Below, piece by piece: positions 48,460 to 58,501 of a DNA stretch of 64,000 bases. Both the position numbers and the translations under genes were made by a program. Where the stretch lies: IMG/VR virus record IMGVR_UViG_3300017963_000188, positions 124,001 to 188,000 of that record; one strand, 5' to 3'. The notes under the pieces are model-generated. The model was not told where the DNA came from, made no database searches, and saw nothing but the letters and a program-made list of their open reading frames with translations. Source of the DNA: a virus. The number at the start of each line of letters is the position of its first letter. Positions within the stretch are counted from its first letter, which is position 1.

Positions 48460-50181
48460 ATGGAAAAAATCACATTGAAAAATGGAATACTTGTCCAAGG
48501 AGATTGTCTTGAAGCACTAAAAACTCTAGAAGAGAACAGCATTGATAGTGTCGTTACAGATCCACCCTATGGTCTTAGTAAAGAACCTGATGTCACTGAA
48601 GTTCTTTCTCACTGGCTTGCTGGTGACGAGTATGAACACAGGGGTGGTGGGTTCATGGGGAAAACTTGGGATTCATTTGTCCCAGGCCCAGAGTATTGGA
48701 AAGAGGTGTATCGAGTCTTGAAGCCAGGAGGACACATTCTAGTATTCTCTGCAACGAGAACTTGGGATCTCCTTTCAATAGCTATTCGATTTGCAGGTTT
48801 CGAGAATCGAGACACGATCCGCAGAGAGCACGTTGAAGGGGAGCATGAAGCGATTGACGCTGAAGGTGAGCCTATAGACATCACGTCATTGGCCTGGTGT
48901 TACGGTTCAGGATTTCCAAAAAGTTTGAACATCAGTAAAGAACTAGATAAAAAACTTGGTTCTGAATCAAAAGTTGTAGGACAGCGACCATCAGGAGGTG
49001 GGGACAATTTTGATGCTCGAAGATCAGGAGAGAATCGAGAAGACAGACCAAATACCCACCAATCTGGTACAAGAGATATTCTAGAATACCAAACAGCAGA
49101 AGCTCAAAAATATGAGGGGTATGGAACAGCTCTGAAACCTGCTTGGGAAGTCATTCTTGTATTCAGAAAACCATTAGAAGGCACCGTAGCAGACAATGTA
49201 CTGAAGCATGGTACTGGTGGTTTGAACATAGATAGCTGTCGTATCACTACCTCAGAAAATCTTAACGGTGGAGCTTATGCTGAAGATGGGTCTGACCGTT
49301 ATGATGGATATGAAAACTGGAGATACAAACGAAAAGGAGGTGCCGGTGAATTCCAACAACCATCAGGTCGCTGGCCAGCAAACCTAGCTCTAGGACATCA
49401 CCCAGATTGCAAGCCGTTAGGAGTAAAAAAAATCAAATCTGATGGGCACTGGACAACAAAACGAGATGGTTCGACTACATTATATGACGGTGGGTGGAAG
49501 AACAAAGGCCAAGACAGAGGGTCATTGAATGAGGCTGTTGAAGAATGGAATTGTGTCGATGGTTGCCCAATCAAAGAAATGAATCAACAGAGTGGTGTCA
49601 AACAAAGTGGGGCTATGAAGCATACCGTTGGAGCTTATGATGGAGCATCAAATACAGGATTGCTGCGAGGTAATTCTGGTCCACATAACCAACATGGAGA
49701 TAAAGGAGGTGCTTCCAGATTCTTCCTCAACACTCCATTGTTCAGATATGTGACTAAAGCAAGCCGTGGTGAAAGAGAATTAGGATGTGATGATCTCGAA
49801 CATAAAAAGGCTGGTGAAGTTACAGGTGGTAGAAAAGAAGGGAGTGCTGGTCTAAACAACCCACGAGCGGGTGCAGGACGAGTCTCAGGAGCAAAAAACT
49901 TCCACCCCACTGTCAAGCCCTTGGACCTAATGCGATGGCTTGTGAGGCTTGTCACGCCTCCTGGAGGCATTGTCCTAGACCCATTTGTTGGTTCTGGTAG
50001 TACAGCTATGGCTGCTGTTTTGGAAGGTTTTGGGTATGTAGCAATGGAGATGGACCCTGAATATTTCCCAATAACCAAGGCCAGAGTATGTTATATAGAG
50101 GATGGTGGGTTATTGGAGACTAAACCAACAAAAGAAAAAATATCTGAAGACCTAAATCTATTCGATATTCTAGATCAATAA
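48460..50181 (+). CDS. DNA methyltransferase (N6-adenine or N4-cytosine)
   Basis: 573 aa. VTDPPYGL near residue 36 (motif IV) precedes LDPFVGSGSTAMAAVLEGF near residue 515 (motif I), the beta-class order. YRVLKPGGHILVFSATRTW is motif V-VI and TVKPLDLMRWLVRL is motif X. Target recognition likely lies in the long middle part. It may protect phage DNA from restriction. It converges with the next gene, overlapping 7 bases. Confidence 0.88.
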   Translation: MEKITLKNGILVQGDCLEALKTLEENSIDSVVTDPPYGLSKEPDVTEVLSHWLAGDEYEHRGGGFMGKTWDSFVPGPEYWKEVYRVLKPGGHILVFSATRTWDLLSIAIRFAGFENRDTIRREHVEGEHEAIDAEGEPIDITSLAWCYGSGFPKSLNISKELDKKLGSESKVVGQRPSGGGDNFDARRSGENREDRPNTHQSGTRDILEYQTAEAQKYEGYGTALKPAWEVILVFRKPLEGTVADNVLKHGTGGLNIDSCRITTSENLNGGAYAEDGSDRYDGYENWRYKRKGGAGEFQQPSGRWPANLALGHHPDCKPLGVKKIKSDGHWTTKRDGSTTLYDGGWKNKGQDRGSLNEAVEEWNCVDGCPIKEMNQQSGVKQSGAMKHTVGAYDGASNTGLLRGNSGPHNQHGDKGGASRFFLNTPLFRYVTKASRGERELGCDDLEHKKAGEVTGGRKEGSAGLNNPRAGAGRVSGAKNFHPTVKPLDLMRWLVRLVTPPGGIVLDPFVGSGSTAMAAVLEGFGYVAMEMDPEYFPITKARVCYIEDGGLLETKPTKEKISEDLNLFDILDQ

Positions 50182-51077
50182 CTTCTCATAAACTCTAGAA
50201 AATTCTCAAGTTGTAAATCTTCTTCTGTAAGCCAAGCATCACTGTAATTTGTTAAAGATGAAAGATCTTTTTGCATACCTTGGACACGATCTTTAGTAGA
50301 AACTACAGATTCTTTACCTTCAACAAGTTTTTTCAACTCACCATATTGATTCAAAGTCTCTTTGGGAATATCTTCTTTTTTCAAATCTACAGCACTGACA
50401 GAACCAAGACGTAATGTTATAAGATCATTTTCCATAGCAAAAACGTCTGCATAATGCTCTGCCAGGGCTGTACGGTCAGCTTTAGGGAATAAAGTACGAA
50501 CATCACCACCAAATTCTTTTACATAGTCCTTTGCGCCTTCGTCAATCAGATACTGCCAGAGTTTAGGAGCTTTGGTGTGGTCATATGTGCCCCTGCGAAT
50601 CTTGGTGTGAAGATTGTCCTCCATATATCGGCTTTGTTTATACAACGATTCTGTGTTTTCGATATGTAAACTGAGGTCTACTATAGCATGCTGATCCAGA
50701 GCCTTTCTCTGAAATCTCTTAGCTACTCTGACTGCTAATTTGCTAGTCTGACTCATAGCTGATATCTCCTTTTCATTCTTCAACTCAAAATCTTCTGTGA
50801 GTTCAATGGCTAGATCTTTACGTATCGATTTAGGGAACACAGTACGCAAAGTTCCAATACCCTCGAACATCACATTTCCTTTATTCTTCTCGGCATAATC
50901 TTCAACAGCCTCATCAACTATTTTCTCCCACAATGACAATGCAAAGGGATAGTTGTAAGTCTTTTTCTTGATACTTTTAAGTAGTCGATTCTCTAGAGGT
51001 TTGACTACTCTAGATATAAAATCGTCATCATTGATAACATGAGTCAAAATCTCGTCATATGACCAGTCTTTTTCCAT
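50175..51077 (-). CDS. conserved phage protein with internal duplication
   Basis: 300 aa from ATG 51077 (GGAGGATCAAA). Two similar ~55-residue units occur: NYPFALSLWEKIVDEAVEDYAEK...FPKSIRKDLA and YDHTKAPKLWQYLIDEGAKDYVKE...FPKADRTALAEHY. Helical and charged, perhaps a scaffold or head-associated protein. The family name is not known to me. Confidence 0.7.
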   Translation of the reverse strand: MEKDWSYDEILTHVINDDDFISRVVKPLENRLLKSIKKKTYNYPFALSLWEKIVDEAVEDYAEKNKGNVMFEGIGTLRTVFPKSIRKDLAIELTEDFELKNEKEISAMSQTSKLAVRVAKRFQRKALDQHAIVDLSLHIENTESLYKQSRYMEDNLHTKIRRGTYDHTKAPKLWQYLIDEGAKDYVKEFGGDVRTLFPKADRTALAEHYADVFAMENDLITLRLGSVSAVDLKKEDIPKETLNQYGELKKLVEGKESVVSTKDRVQGMQKDLSSLTNYSDAWLTEEDLQLENFLEFMRSY

Positions 51078-51152
51078 TTTGATCCTCCTCATAAACTCAG
51101 ATCATAAAAGATTTATCATATTTGTATAATGGTATACATGATGGAGGGTAGA

Positions 51153-51416
51153 ATGGATTTGTATACAGTAGTGCCTCAAGTAGGAGTAGTAGAACCTATA
51201 AATATAGAAATGTTCAAGAAGTTATTCCCAGGAATAAAAGAACCACCTTTGAATGGCTACATCATCACTAACAAGCCCTTCAGTGAAAAAGGCAAAGCTG
51301 CATTAAGGAAAGCCAAATGGGTGGAGTCCAATGGATACTTCATCCCTCCCATGCAAACGTCTTTTTCCAAAAAGAAAGGACCAAAAAAGAAAAAAGACAC
51401 CCCCAAAAAATCGTAG
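51153..51416 (+). CDS. small basic protein
   Basis: 87 aa from ATG 51153 with GGAGGGTAGA. KAALRKAKWVESNGYFIPP looks like a small domain; the last 20 residues are a Lys-rich tail (KKKGPKKKKDTPKK) suited to binding nucleic acid. Head-to-head with the minus-strand gene at 51077. Confidence 0.62.
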   Translation: MDLYTVVPQVGVVEPINIEMFKKLFPGIKEPPLNGYIITNKPFSEKGKAALRKAKWVESNGYFIPPMQTSFSKKKGPKKKKDTPKKS

Positions 51417-51560
51417 CTCCAAACTTTAAAATCTCAAATCTTTTCAGTATATAGATGAAGTGAAGGGATTATTTTATCTTCATGTGAAATAGTCCTTGAC
51501 AAAGGTATATAGAATAATGTACCTTTGGCGTCACTTAACTTTAAGGAAGGGAGTACGAAA

Positions 51561-52199
51561 ATGATCGACAGGGAAAAGGCTTTCTGCTTAGATGAATGGT
51601 ACCCGGACATCGTGAAGATTGTCCATAAGCAGTTTAAGATAGCATCTCATGACCGAGATGATGCGATCCAAGAGATCTGCCTAGCTTTACTGAAAAAGCA
51701 GAACTCAAAGGCATCTGCATATGACCCAGAGAGGTCAGCCCCAAGCCATTATATCATAATGGTAGCACGAGGGGTCTTGATCAATCGATTTAACAGGGGC
51801 AAAAAGTTCCAAGATGAACGCTCGTTAGATCAGATGATTGAGGATGTGCCACGGACTCTATATAGAAGTGAGCAGGCACAAATCAATCCTCAACGATTTT
51901 TCCAGATGTCCCACCAACTAAATCAATTTGAAACATGGCTCTCAGAAAATGACCCTGAACTTATGCCATACTATGAGATGTTGAAGGAAGGATATAGCTA
52001 CAATCAGATATGTAAGAAGCACAAAGTTCCTTCGTACACGATACGAGATCGGATCAAGAAAGCTATAAAAGACTTTCAGATGGTGATCTTCCCCCTTAGT
52101 GAGCTGAAAGTTGGTGGTGAAAAGACAAGAGTCAAAATGGTTAGTTTAGAAGAGAGAAGTGACACACACTTTGGTAGAAGGTTTATTCTTCTGACTTGA
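51561..52199 (+). CDS. sigma-70-like transcription factor
   Basis: 212 aa from ATG 51561 (AAGGAAGGGAG upstream). An N-terminal region-2-like part: DDAIQEICLALLKK, SHYIIMVARGVLINRFNRGK. A C-terminal HTH follows: YSYNQICKKHKVPSYTIRDRIKKAIKDF. Likely a phage sigma factor or sigma-like regulator of late genes. A TTGACA lies at 51496-51501 but without a properly spaced -10. Converges with GroEL by a 17-base overlap. Confidence 0.78.
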   Translation: MIDREKAFCLDEWYPDIVKIVHKQFKIASHDRDDAIQEICLALLKKQNSKASAYDPERSAPSHYIIMVARGVLINRFNRGKKFQDERSLDQMIEDVPRTLYRSEQAQINPQRFFQMSHQLNQFETWLSENDPELMPYYEMLKEGYSYNQICKKHKVPSYTIRDRIKKAIKDFQMVIFPLSELKVGGEKTRVKMVSLEERSDTHFGRRFILLT

Positions 52200-53751
52200 C
52201 TATAGCAGCCTCAGTAGTTAGTAAAAGACCCCCTATAGACACAGCATTCCTTAAAGCTTCAATCACTACATTTGCAGGATCTAACACAGTATCCAGATGT
52301 TCAAATTGTCCTGTTTGGGCATTGAAACCCCAGAAATAATCATCATTCTTCATAAGCTCCATAACAACTTCAGAGCCATCTTTCCCAGCATTCTCAGCTA
52401 TTTTCCGTAACGGTATTTCAAGAACCTTACGAATAATATTGAACCCTGGTTCTTCACCTTCAAGACATAGCTTTGTATCGAGCATAGAACCTGATCTGAA
52501 TAGAGCTACCCCACCACCAGGCAACACACCACTATCTACAGCAGCCTGAGTAGCATTCAAGGCATCTTCAACACGAGCTTTCTTTTCTTTGAGTTCAATT
52601 TCTGTAGCAGCACCTACATAAATGACCCCCACACCACCCACTAACCTACCTAACCGGTCTTGGAACCTTTCAATGTCGAACTCACTCCATGCTGACCTGA
52701 TCTGACCTTTGATTTCATGCATCCTTTGCTCAATCTGATCCATATCCCCCTTAGCACCAATGATTAGAGTGTCTTTCCTGGTGATTACAACTTTATCTGC
52801 TTGTCCCAGGTCAGAAATAGTTAGGTTGGGAAGAGCTATTCCGAGGTCCTTGGTGGCAAATGTAGCCCCCGTCATGATTGCTATGTCACTGATCACATCT
52901 CTTTTCTTATCTCCCACACCTGGACCTTTAATAGCACAACTGACAAGAATTTCTTTACGGTGATTAAGAATTAAGGTTTGGAGAGCTTCCTTGACTACAT
53001 CATCTGCTACGATTAGTAATGGTCTGTCAGTTTCAGCTACCTCATTGAGCACATTAGCCATAGTATGGAGACTTGATATTTTCTGGTCCGTAACCAGAAT
53101 ATAAGGTTTCTCCAACTCTACCTTGACATCATCTTTCAGGAAATCAGAGGAAAGATACCCTTGATCTATCTTGATCCCTTCGATGATCTTCAGTGAAGAG
53201 TCAATAGATTGGGATTCCTCCACTGTAATCACCCCATCTTGCCCTATCTTGTCCAACGCTTCAGCAATCATACCTCCAATTTCTTCATCACCATTGGAAG
53301 AAATAAGAGCTACTTGATATATATCTTTGGGGTCTTTGACTTGCTTTGTTTTCTCTCTAAGATCCTTTACAACTAGATCTACAGCTCGTCTCATTCCAGC
53401 ACGGATCATATTTGGGTCATGACCTGCTACAACTAATTTAATACCTTCTTTGACAATGAACTGAGCTAGTATTGTAGCAGTGGTAGTACCATCTCCAGTA
53501 GTATCAGAACTTTTAGATGCCACTTCACGAATCAACCTACATCCCAAGTCTTGGAACTTGTCTTCCAGTTCTATCTCCTTAGCAACAGTCACACCATCCT
53601 TAGTGACCGTTGGGGTAGCAAAACTCTTGTCATATATAACATGTCTCCCCTTTGGGCCAAGAGTGACTCCCACAGTCTTAGCAAATAAGTCAATTCCTTC
53701 AGATATCTGTGATAGAGCGTCTTGAGAGAATTTGATTTCTTTAGCGGACAT
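52183..53751 (-). CDS. groEL: chaperonin GroEL (phage-encoded)
   Basis: 522 aa, full length. VTLGPKGRHVIYD near residue 30 and the nucleotide loop GDGTTTATILAQF near 86 are intact, as is LPGGGVALFRSG in the C-terminal equatorial part. The usual GGM repeat tail is absent. No GroES-like partner gene is visible here, so it would use the host co-chaperonin or work without one. GGAGGTTATAG precedes ATG 53751. Confidence 0.95.
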   Translation of the reverse strand: MSAKEIKFSQDALSQISEGIDLFAKTVGVTLGPKGRHVIYDKSFATPTVTKDGVTVAKEIELEDKFQDLGCRLIREVASKSSDTTGDGTTTATILAQFIVKEGIKLVVAGHDPNMIRAGMRRAVDLVVKDLREKTKQVKDPKDIYQVALISSNGDEEIGGMIAEALDKIGQDGVITVEESQSIDSSLKIIEGIKIDQGYLSSDFLKDDVKVELEKPYILVTDQKISSLHTMANVLNEVAETDRPLLIVADDVVKEALQTLILNHRKEILVSCAIKGPGVGDKKRDVISDIAIMTGATFATKDLGIALPNLTISDLGQADKVVITRKDTLIIGAKGDMDQIEQRMHEIKGQIRSAWSEFDIERFQDRLGRLVGGVGVIYVGAATEIELKEKKARVEDALNATQAAVDSGVLPGGGVALFRSGSMLDTKLCLEGEEPGFNIIRKVLEIPLRKIAENAGKDGSEVVMELMKNDDYFWGFNAQTGQFEHLDTVLDPANVVIEALRNAVSIGGLLLTTEAAIVKSEE

Positions 53752-53831
53752 CTATAACCTCCATTAAAAATTTGACCTGGTATTATTATACTGCTATCTA
53801 TTTATTATAGATTCCCCCAAGGAGGTTAGGC

Positions 53832-54116
53832 ATGAAATCATTCCGTTGTCAAGTCATAGAGAAAGCAGAAGCATTTGGGTTGAAGAAATCAGAAGCTACA
53901 GCATTGTACCAAGCAATTATGTTGATAATGCAAGATACACTTAGAATAAAAGGGGTTCTCACCCTGAGGAACTTTGGAACTTTCAGAGTCAAGAAAGTAA
54001 AATCTAGAATTATACAATCAAGAATTATCAATGATGGGAAACCTACCAAAACAAAATCACAGAAAAATGTGAAATTCAAAGCTTCAGATAATCTAAAAAG
54101 ATTCCTAAACAGATAA
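53832..54116 (+). CDS. HU/IHF-family DNA-binding protein
   Basis: 94 aa with AAGGAGGTTAGGC before the ATG. Two N-terminal helices, then LTLRNFGTFRVKKVKSR and the beta arm through DGKPTKTKSQKNVKFKAS match HU/IHF; the arm tip Pro is absent or moved. It bends or coats DNA, possibly for packaging or replication. Ends with a 12-base convergent overlap. Confidence 0.85.
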   Translation: MKSFRCQVIEKAEAFGLKKSEATALYQAIMLIMQDTLRIKGVLTLRNFGTFRVKKVKSRIIQSRIINDGKPTKTKSQKNVKFKASDNLKRFLNR

Positions 54117-54641
54117 AGGTATAGCTACGTCTCGTTCTTCTCCAGACACATCACCAATTTTCTTGAGCTGAGACACCATACTCTTCACAACCTTATCATT
54201 ACCTACCAAAAAGACTTTACCCATATTTCCATTCTTCGAGGGGTCTCTTTGAGCATAGATAGAAAGGTTATCCGAATCCCATAACAACAAACCACCTTGT
54301 CTCTGATATTTGGTATCTATACCTTGAGACTGTAAGAGATTTTGAAAAGCCTCAGCATCTACAATGACCTTGTTTAATGACCATGCTTCTATTGAGGGGA
54401 AATCATCAAGGAGGTCTTCACTTTTGCTTTTCAAGGCAAGTATCTTAGCTTGCACTTCATCCAATAGACTATAGTACCTATGAAGAGCACCTTTTAGTTT
54501 TGGAGGAAAATTCTTGACTTCAGCATCGAGCATCATTTTGATTTCACGGATATTATCGACATAATTATCCATCTGTTTCTTCAAAGTATCCTGCAATGCC
54601 TCGACTAGTATCTTAGTCTCATACTGAGACAATTTTTTCAT
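54105..54641 (-). CDS. hypothetical protein downstream of portal
   Basis: 178 aa from ATG 54641 (GAGGAGTTCTAAG upstream; begins right after the portal stop). N-terminal long helices (YVDNIREIKMMLDAEVK), then a small alpha/beta end with GKVFLVGNDKVVKSMVSQL. Position next to portal suggests a head or neck role; that is inference. Confidence 0.68.
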   Translation of the reverse strand: MKKLSQYETKILVEALQDTLKKQMDNYVDNIREIKMMLDAEVKNFPPKLKGALHRYYSLLDEVQAKILALKSKSEDLLDDFPSIEAWSLNKVIVDAEAFQNLLQSQGIDTKYQRQGGLLLWDSDNLSIYAQRDPSKNGNMGKVFLVGNDKVVKSMVSQLKKIGDVSGEERDVAIPLSV

Positions 54642-54642
54642 C

Positions 54643-56313
54643 TTAGAACTCCTCACTTGGCCAGGGTTCTTCATCAGCAGGAGCTTCCTCTTCTGCTTCA
54701 TCTTTCTTCTTCAAGTTCATGTTCTTGATAAGGAGTTCAGCCAAATTAGTTTCTTCTGCAATCTGATCAGATACTCGATCATAAAGAGCCCGAATTAGCT
54801 CATTAAATACAGCATCATTCACCGTAAACATGTCTTTTTCAAGCTGAGCACGAGTATCTTCAGGATCAATATTGAGTAGCTCAAGAATAACACCAATCGA
54901 AATTGACCCTTTCTGGTACAAGTTGAACATCTGATCGTATGTGTCTTGATTGTCACGTAACGCTAGTCTAGTGAACTGTAGCTTGGGATAGATGGTTCTG
55001 ATATTCCCCCACTTATCATGCTCCAGAAAGCCCTTCTTGCGAGCTACAGGCTCAAATATATACTCTTCCACAAAGGTCTGGATAATTTCTCTAAACAGAA
55101 GATATCGAGTATTAATGACCTCAATCCTTAAACGGTCTCCCCCATAACTTGTCTCCCCCACCAGAAGAGACTCTGTGACACCAAGACCAATGTATAGATG
55201 CTTATCTGTGATGTCATACTCTGTTGCAAGGTCCAGTAGCCTATCACGGGCTCCTATCTCTTCCCAATGCACCTCATAGTTTGTGATGATACTGAAATCA
55301 GGATCAAGAAGAGCAGTGTCTACTTGAATTCTCAGGTCCTCTACATCATCTTCACTGAGGTCTTCTCCCCAGATAAGACGTTTGGGAGTCATAGCCCTAT
55401 CAGCTATTTGAGTCTGTGCTTGACGTAGCTTCTCACGATATAGAAGGATACGCAGACAACGCTCAATCAAAGATACTCCATGTTCTTCATAGGCTATCTT
55501 TTTACGAGCCATGTGATAGACAAAGGACCCCTGCATAGGATCTGTGCCCAATGGGATATTCTCCCCCATTTTCACATACTCTTTGATTTCTTCTGGTATT
55601 TTCTCTACACGTCTAGCAGCTTCCTCATCGAAGTCAGCTTCTTCAATCAACTTTTTTGTTTTGGAGTCTGGTACTAGCTCGATTTCTTCTTCATCAGCAA
55701 ACTGGATAGATTCAACTTTGACAAGATCAGGAGGTAAAACAAACAGTTTCTCCCATCCATTGTAATGTTTCTGAGTCAATTCACGAGTATTATCTCGAAG
55801 AGTACCTTCTGGAGTGAGTTCTCGTTCCAACTGTTCTTCTGGGAGGTCAACATCACTATCTTCAACAAATATATAGACATCCCCATCCAGATACCATTGA
55901 TGAGCTATTTCTAGAAGTTTGCTAAATAACTTAACCTTTTTGGTCATTCTCAGATAAAAATCTAAGATGTATTCAGCTCTGTCATTAGCATCTTCGAAGC
56001 CAAATGCCTTAGCTTCCTTCTCGTTGAAAACTTTTGGTTTGGCTAACCTCACCTTAGATAGTGGTAGTTCACTGTGTAAATCAATGCTCTGACCAACAAT
56101 GGGGTCTGTTTTGTAGAAGTGATTGATAAGGATTCTTTTCTCTTGAGGTGTCTGAGGGAGCTGTAGAAAATCAGTGCTCAAAAATGGAGAAAAGAATGTG
56201 GTCTGACCAGATAGCATCACATCTGCGGCTGCATTCTTGTTCATCAAAGCCTGGACAGAAGAGTTGCTAACCACTCTTGTCACAGCTTTGTGTTTTCTGG
56301 AGCCTTTCGGCAT
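54643..56313 (-). CDS. portal protein
   Basis: 556 aa. The opening contains FFSPFLSTDFLQLP and HFYKTDPIVGQSIDLHSELP, typical of myovirus-type portal N-termini. WYLDGDVYIFVED and the central helical region (LLYREKLRQAQTQIADRAM) fit the stem and wing; GLGVTESLLVGETSYGGDRLRIEVIN is a conserved portal-family stretch. It should form the dodecameric DNA gate. Next to TerL, as expected. Confidence 0.88.
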   Translation of the reverse strand: MPKGSRKHKAVTRVVSNSSVQALMNKNAAADVMLSGQTTFFSPFLSTDFLQLPQTPQEKRILINHFYKTDPIVGQSIDLHSELPLSKVRLAKPKVFNEKEAKAFGFEDANDRAEYILDFYLRMTKKVKLFSKLLEIAHQWYLDGDVYIFVEDSDVDLPEEQLERELTPEGTLRDNTRELTQKHYNGWEKLFVLPPDLVKVESIQFADEEEIELVPDSKTKKLIEEADFDEEAARRVEKIPEEIKEYVKMGENIPLGTDPMQGSFVYHMARKKIAYEEHGVSLIERCLRILLYREKLRQAQTQIADRAMTPKRLIWGEDLSEDDVEDLRIQVDTALLDPDFSIITNYEVHWEEIGARDRLLDLATEYDITDKHLYIGLGVTESLLVGETSYGGDRLRIEVINTRYLLFREIIQTFVEEYIFEPVARKKGFLEHDKWGNIRTIYPKLQFTRLALRDNQDTYDQMFNLYQKGSISIGVILELLNIDPEDTRAQLEKDMFTVNDAVFNELIRALYDRVSDQIAEETNLAELLIKNMNLKKKDEAEEEAPADEEPWPSEEF

Positions 56314-56316
56314 TTT

Positions 56317-56640
56317 TTATTTCTCCTTAGCAGCTTTTCTAGCTGCTCTTTCTTCATCTCTTCTCTTCCTTCTCTCAACTCTTTCCTTTTCTTCTTCTTC
56401 CTGTTCTATAATAGCTGATAAAAGGGTTCTCAATTTCTTCTTTCGATCTATAACATTACAAAGCCCAATTAATGTGCGTAACTTTGCTCCAGCAAATGTT
56501 GATACGGGTCTTAGATTTGATTCAAATTTACATTTCTTGTGTATAGAGTTATTTATTTCTATGAGTTCCCTTACTTTACCAGCAATCTCATCCGAAAGAG
56601 CTTCTTCATCAGAGATGAGTTGTTCCAATTCATTATCCAT
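56317..56640 (-). CDS. small charged coiled-coil protein
   Basis: 107 aa. Acidic N-terminus, a short middle domain (LRPVSTFAGAKLRTLIGLCNVI) and a very basic/acidic C-terminal helix (EKERVERRKRRDEERAARK). Its start overlaps the TerL stop. Its place between TerL and portal may mark it as a packaging accessory protein. Confidence 0.65.
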   Translation of the reverse strand: MDNELEQLISDEEALSDEIAGKVRELIEINNSIHKKCKFESNLRPVSTFAGAKLRTLIGLCNVIDRKKKLRTLLSAIIEQEEEEKERVERRKRRDEERAARKAAKEK

Positions 56641-58493
56641 TATCTTCCCCTATTTACCCCTGCTCGTGCAGTTCGTGGTGAAGGTCCGTGTAAAGATTCC
56701 CTTCGTCGATGATGACTCCTATATAATGCCTGTACTGATCCCCTATTGGCAACAACTTTCCCAGGTTTTTTCGACTTTTTCCCACTGCTTTTTCTAGATC
56801 CTTCTCTCATGCTAGCAGAAGAAAGCCATATGGATCTAACTAACGAATCAGAGGCATCATCATGCTTACCAACTATTTTAGGGGCTTCCACTTCGATTAT
56901 GTTTTTACTTCTCCTAGTTTTATTTAAATCAAAAAGTTCCTTAATCAAAGGACTATGAGGGATAGCTTCCTCATCTTTTGGTAAAGGATAATCAAACAAA
57001 ACTAACCTACCTGTATACATCAAAGTCAAGAAATTGGAATACATTTTTGACCCCAATTCTTTACCAATATGAACACTGTGAAATTGCCTTAACCCTTTCT
57101 TGAACAGACTTTGTTCTATACCTATACCATGCCACTGGTCAAAAATTCCATCAATAATGTAGAATCTATTACACAAATCTTCAATCCAAGCAACTATATG
57201 ATCATCTATATCAAGACGTTCAACATATTTCAAATCTCCTACTCCAGCATATTTGACATTATGGTAATCCAAAATGATATGATTATCTTCTTCATGGCTT
57301 ATTGAAATTGCAGTACCATCATCCACTAACCCAACGTCAATACCCATATAGTAAGGTTTACGAGGTACACCTTGATGTTTAGGTTTCAACAGAGGATCAA
57401 TACATTGTATCAAGTCATCTTTACGGTCGATGAATTTTGTGGTTCGACCAGAGAACATTGCTCCGTACTCCACCATAAACCCTTCTGGGTCTTTGAAGTA
57501 CATTTGACGCAATGTCTGTGAGGGTAAGAGAATGTTAGTTTCCCAACAAGGAGCTTGGATAGCTAACATGCCTTCAGAAGCTGGGCCACCTGCCATAGCT
57601 GTTTCAAACAGCTCATAGAATTTACCTGAATCTGATAGGGGAGAGGAAATAGATATGATTCGACCATCACTAAGGTTAGACAATGATTTGTGTGGATCAT
57701 CAGGGTCTTTAGGTGAAAAAGTAGTTGAAGACGGTGTGATGGCTTTATACACATCTTCAGCACTGGATTGACCCTGGTTAGTGAAGTGAGCCATCTCATC
57801 CAAGATGATTACGATGTTACCGGGACCACGTAAACCTTTAGCCACACAAGCCTTGAAAGTGACATAGAGCTTTGGTTTAGGACCTTCATACTTTGAGAGA
57901 TGCTGAGGTGACCACAGACGAATCATACTCTGTGTCTCACCTTCTTTATAGGGTGAGAACAAATCACAAGTACCAAGATGCCCTGACACTTCAGAAAACA
58001 GAAGGCCAGCTTGTTCCTTATCCGTAGCTACACTGATAATGCCTATCTTGTTGTGCTCAGGTAGGCCATAATACTTGTGGGGGTCTCCTAACATCAACAG
58101 CTTATACAGCTCATAACTAGCAATGAAACTAGACATTGCTGTTTTAGTACCACGACGACCAATTGCCAGAACCAACTCATGTCTAGGGTTAGTATCTAGT
58201 TCTTTGATATTGATACGACCTTCATTCCAAAGATAGCTCAGATATTCTTGTTCAGTGAATGAGAAAAGGACTTCTTCTCTGAATTTATCTGTAACTTCAA
58301 TAGTCTTTACTTTATCCTCAAGCTCTATGTTGTAGTAACATTTCAGAATGAATTTTTGAACAGGGAACAAACGTATACTGAGTCCCCAGTTAGATTCTAT
58401 GTATTCAATTATGTTTGGAAGGTCTTTTCGATCTGATTTAGAAACAGTATCTCTTGTGAAATCCAATACAAGGTCTGAGAATCGTCCACTCAT
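56640..58493 (-). CDS. terL: terminase large subunit
   Basis: 617 aa. The ATPase part has Walker A GRRGTKT at residues 112-118, Walker B IVIILDEMAHF and coupling motif IISISSP. The nuclease part starts at MGIDVGLVDDGTA (first Asp), with IFDQWHG and KHDDASDSL giving the other acidic residues. The C-terminal ~50 residues are very basic. It drives DNA packaging at the portal. AGGGATATGT precedes ATG 58493. Confidence 0.93.
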   Translation of the reverse strand: MSGRFSDLVLDFTRDTVSKSDRKDLPNIIEYIESNWGLSIRLFPVQKFILKCYYNIELEDKVKTIEVTDKFREEVLFSFTEQEYLSYLWNEGRINIKELDTNPRHELVLAIGRRGTKTAMSSFIASYELYKLLMLGDPHKYYGLPEHNKIGIISVATDKEQAGLLFSEVSGHLGTCDLFSPYKEGETQSMIRLWSPQHLSKYEGPKPKLYVTFKACVAKGLRGPGNIVIILDEMAHFTNQGQSSAEDVYKAITPSSTTFSPKDPDDPHKSLSNLSDGRIISISSPLSDSGKFYELFETAMAGGPASEGMLAIQAPCWETNILLPSQTLRQMYFKDPEGFMVEYGAMFSGRTTKFIDRKDDLIQCIDPLLKPKHQGVPRKPYYMGIDVGLVDDGTAISISHEEDNHIILDYHNVKYAGVGDLKYVERLDIDDHIVAWIEDLCNRFYIIDGIFDQWHGIGIEQSLFKKGLRQFHSVHIGKELGSKMYSNFLTLMYTGRLVLFDYPLPKDEEAIPHSPLIKELFDLNKTRRSKNIIEVEAPKIVGKHDDASDSLVRSIWLSSASMREGSRKSSGKKSKKPGKVVANRGSVQALYRSHHRRRESLHGPSPRTARAGVNRGR

Positions 58494-58501
58494 ACATATC
58501 C

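Noticed and set aside
51496-51520. TTGACA with TATATA/AATAAT as a sigma-70 promoter for the sigma-like gene
   Set aside because: Candidate -10 boxes are 4-11 bases from TTGACA, not ~17; could be a phage-specific promoter but not supportable.
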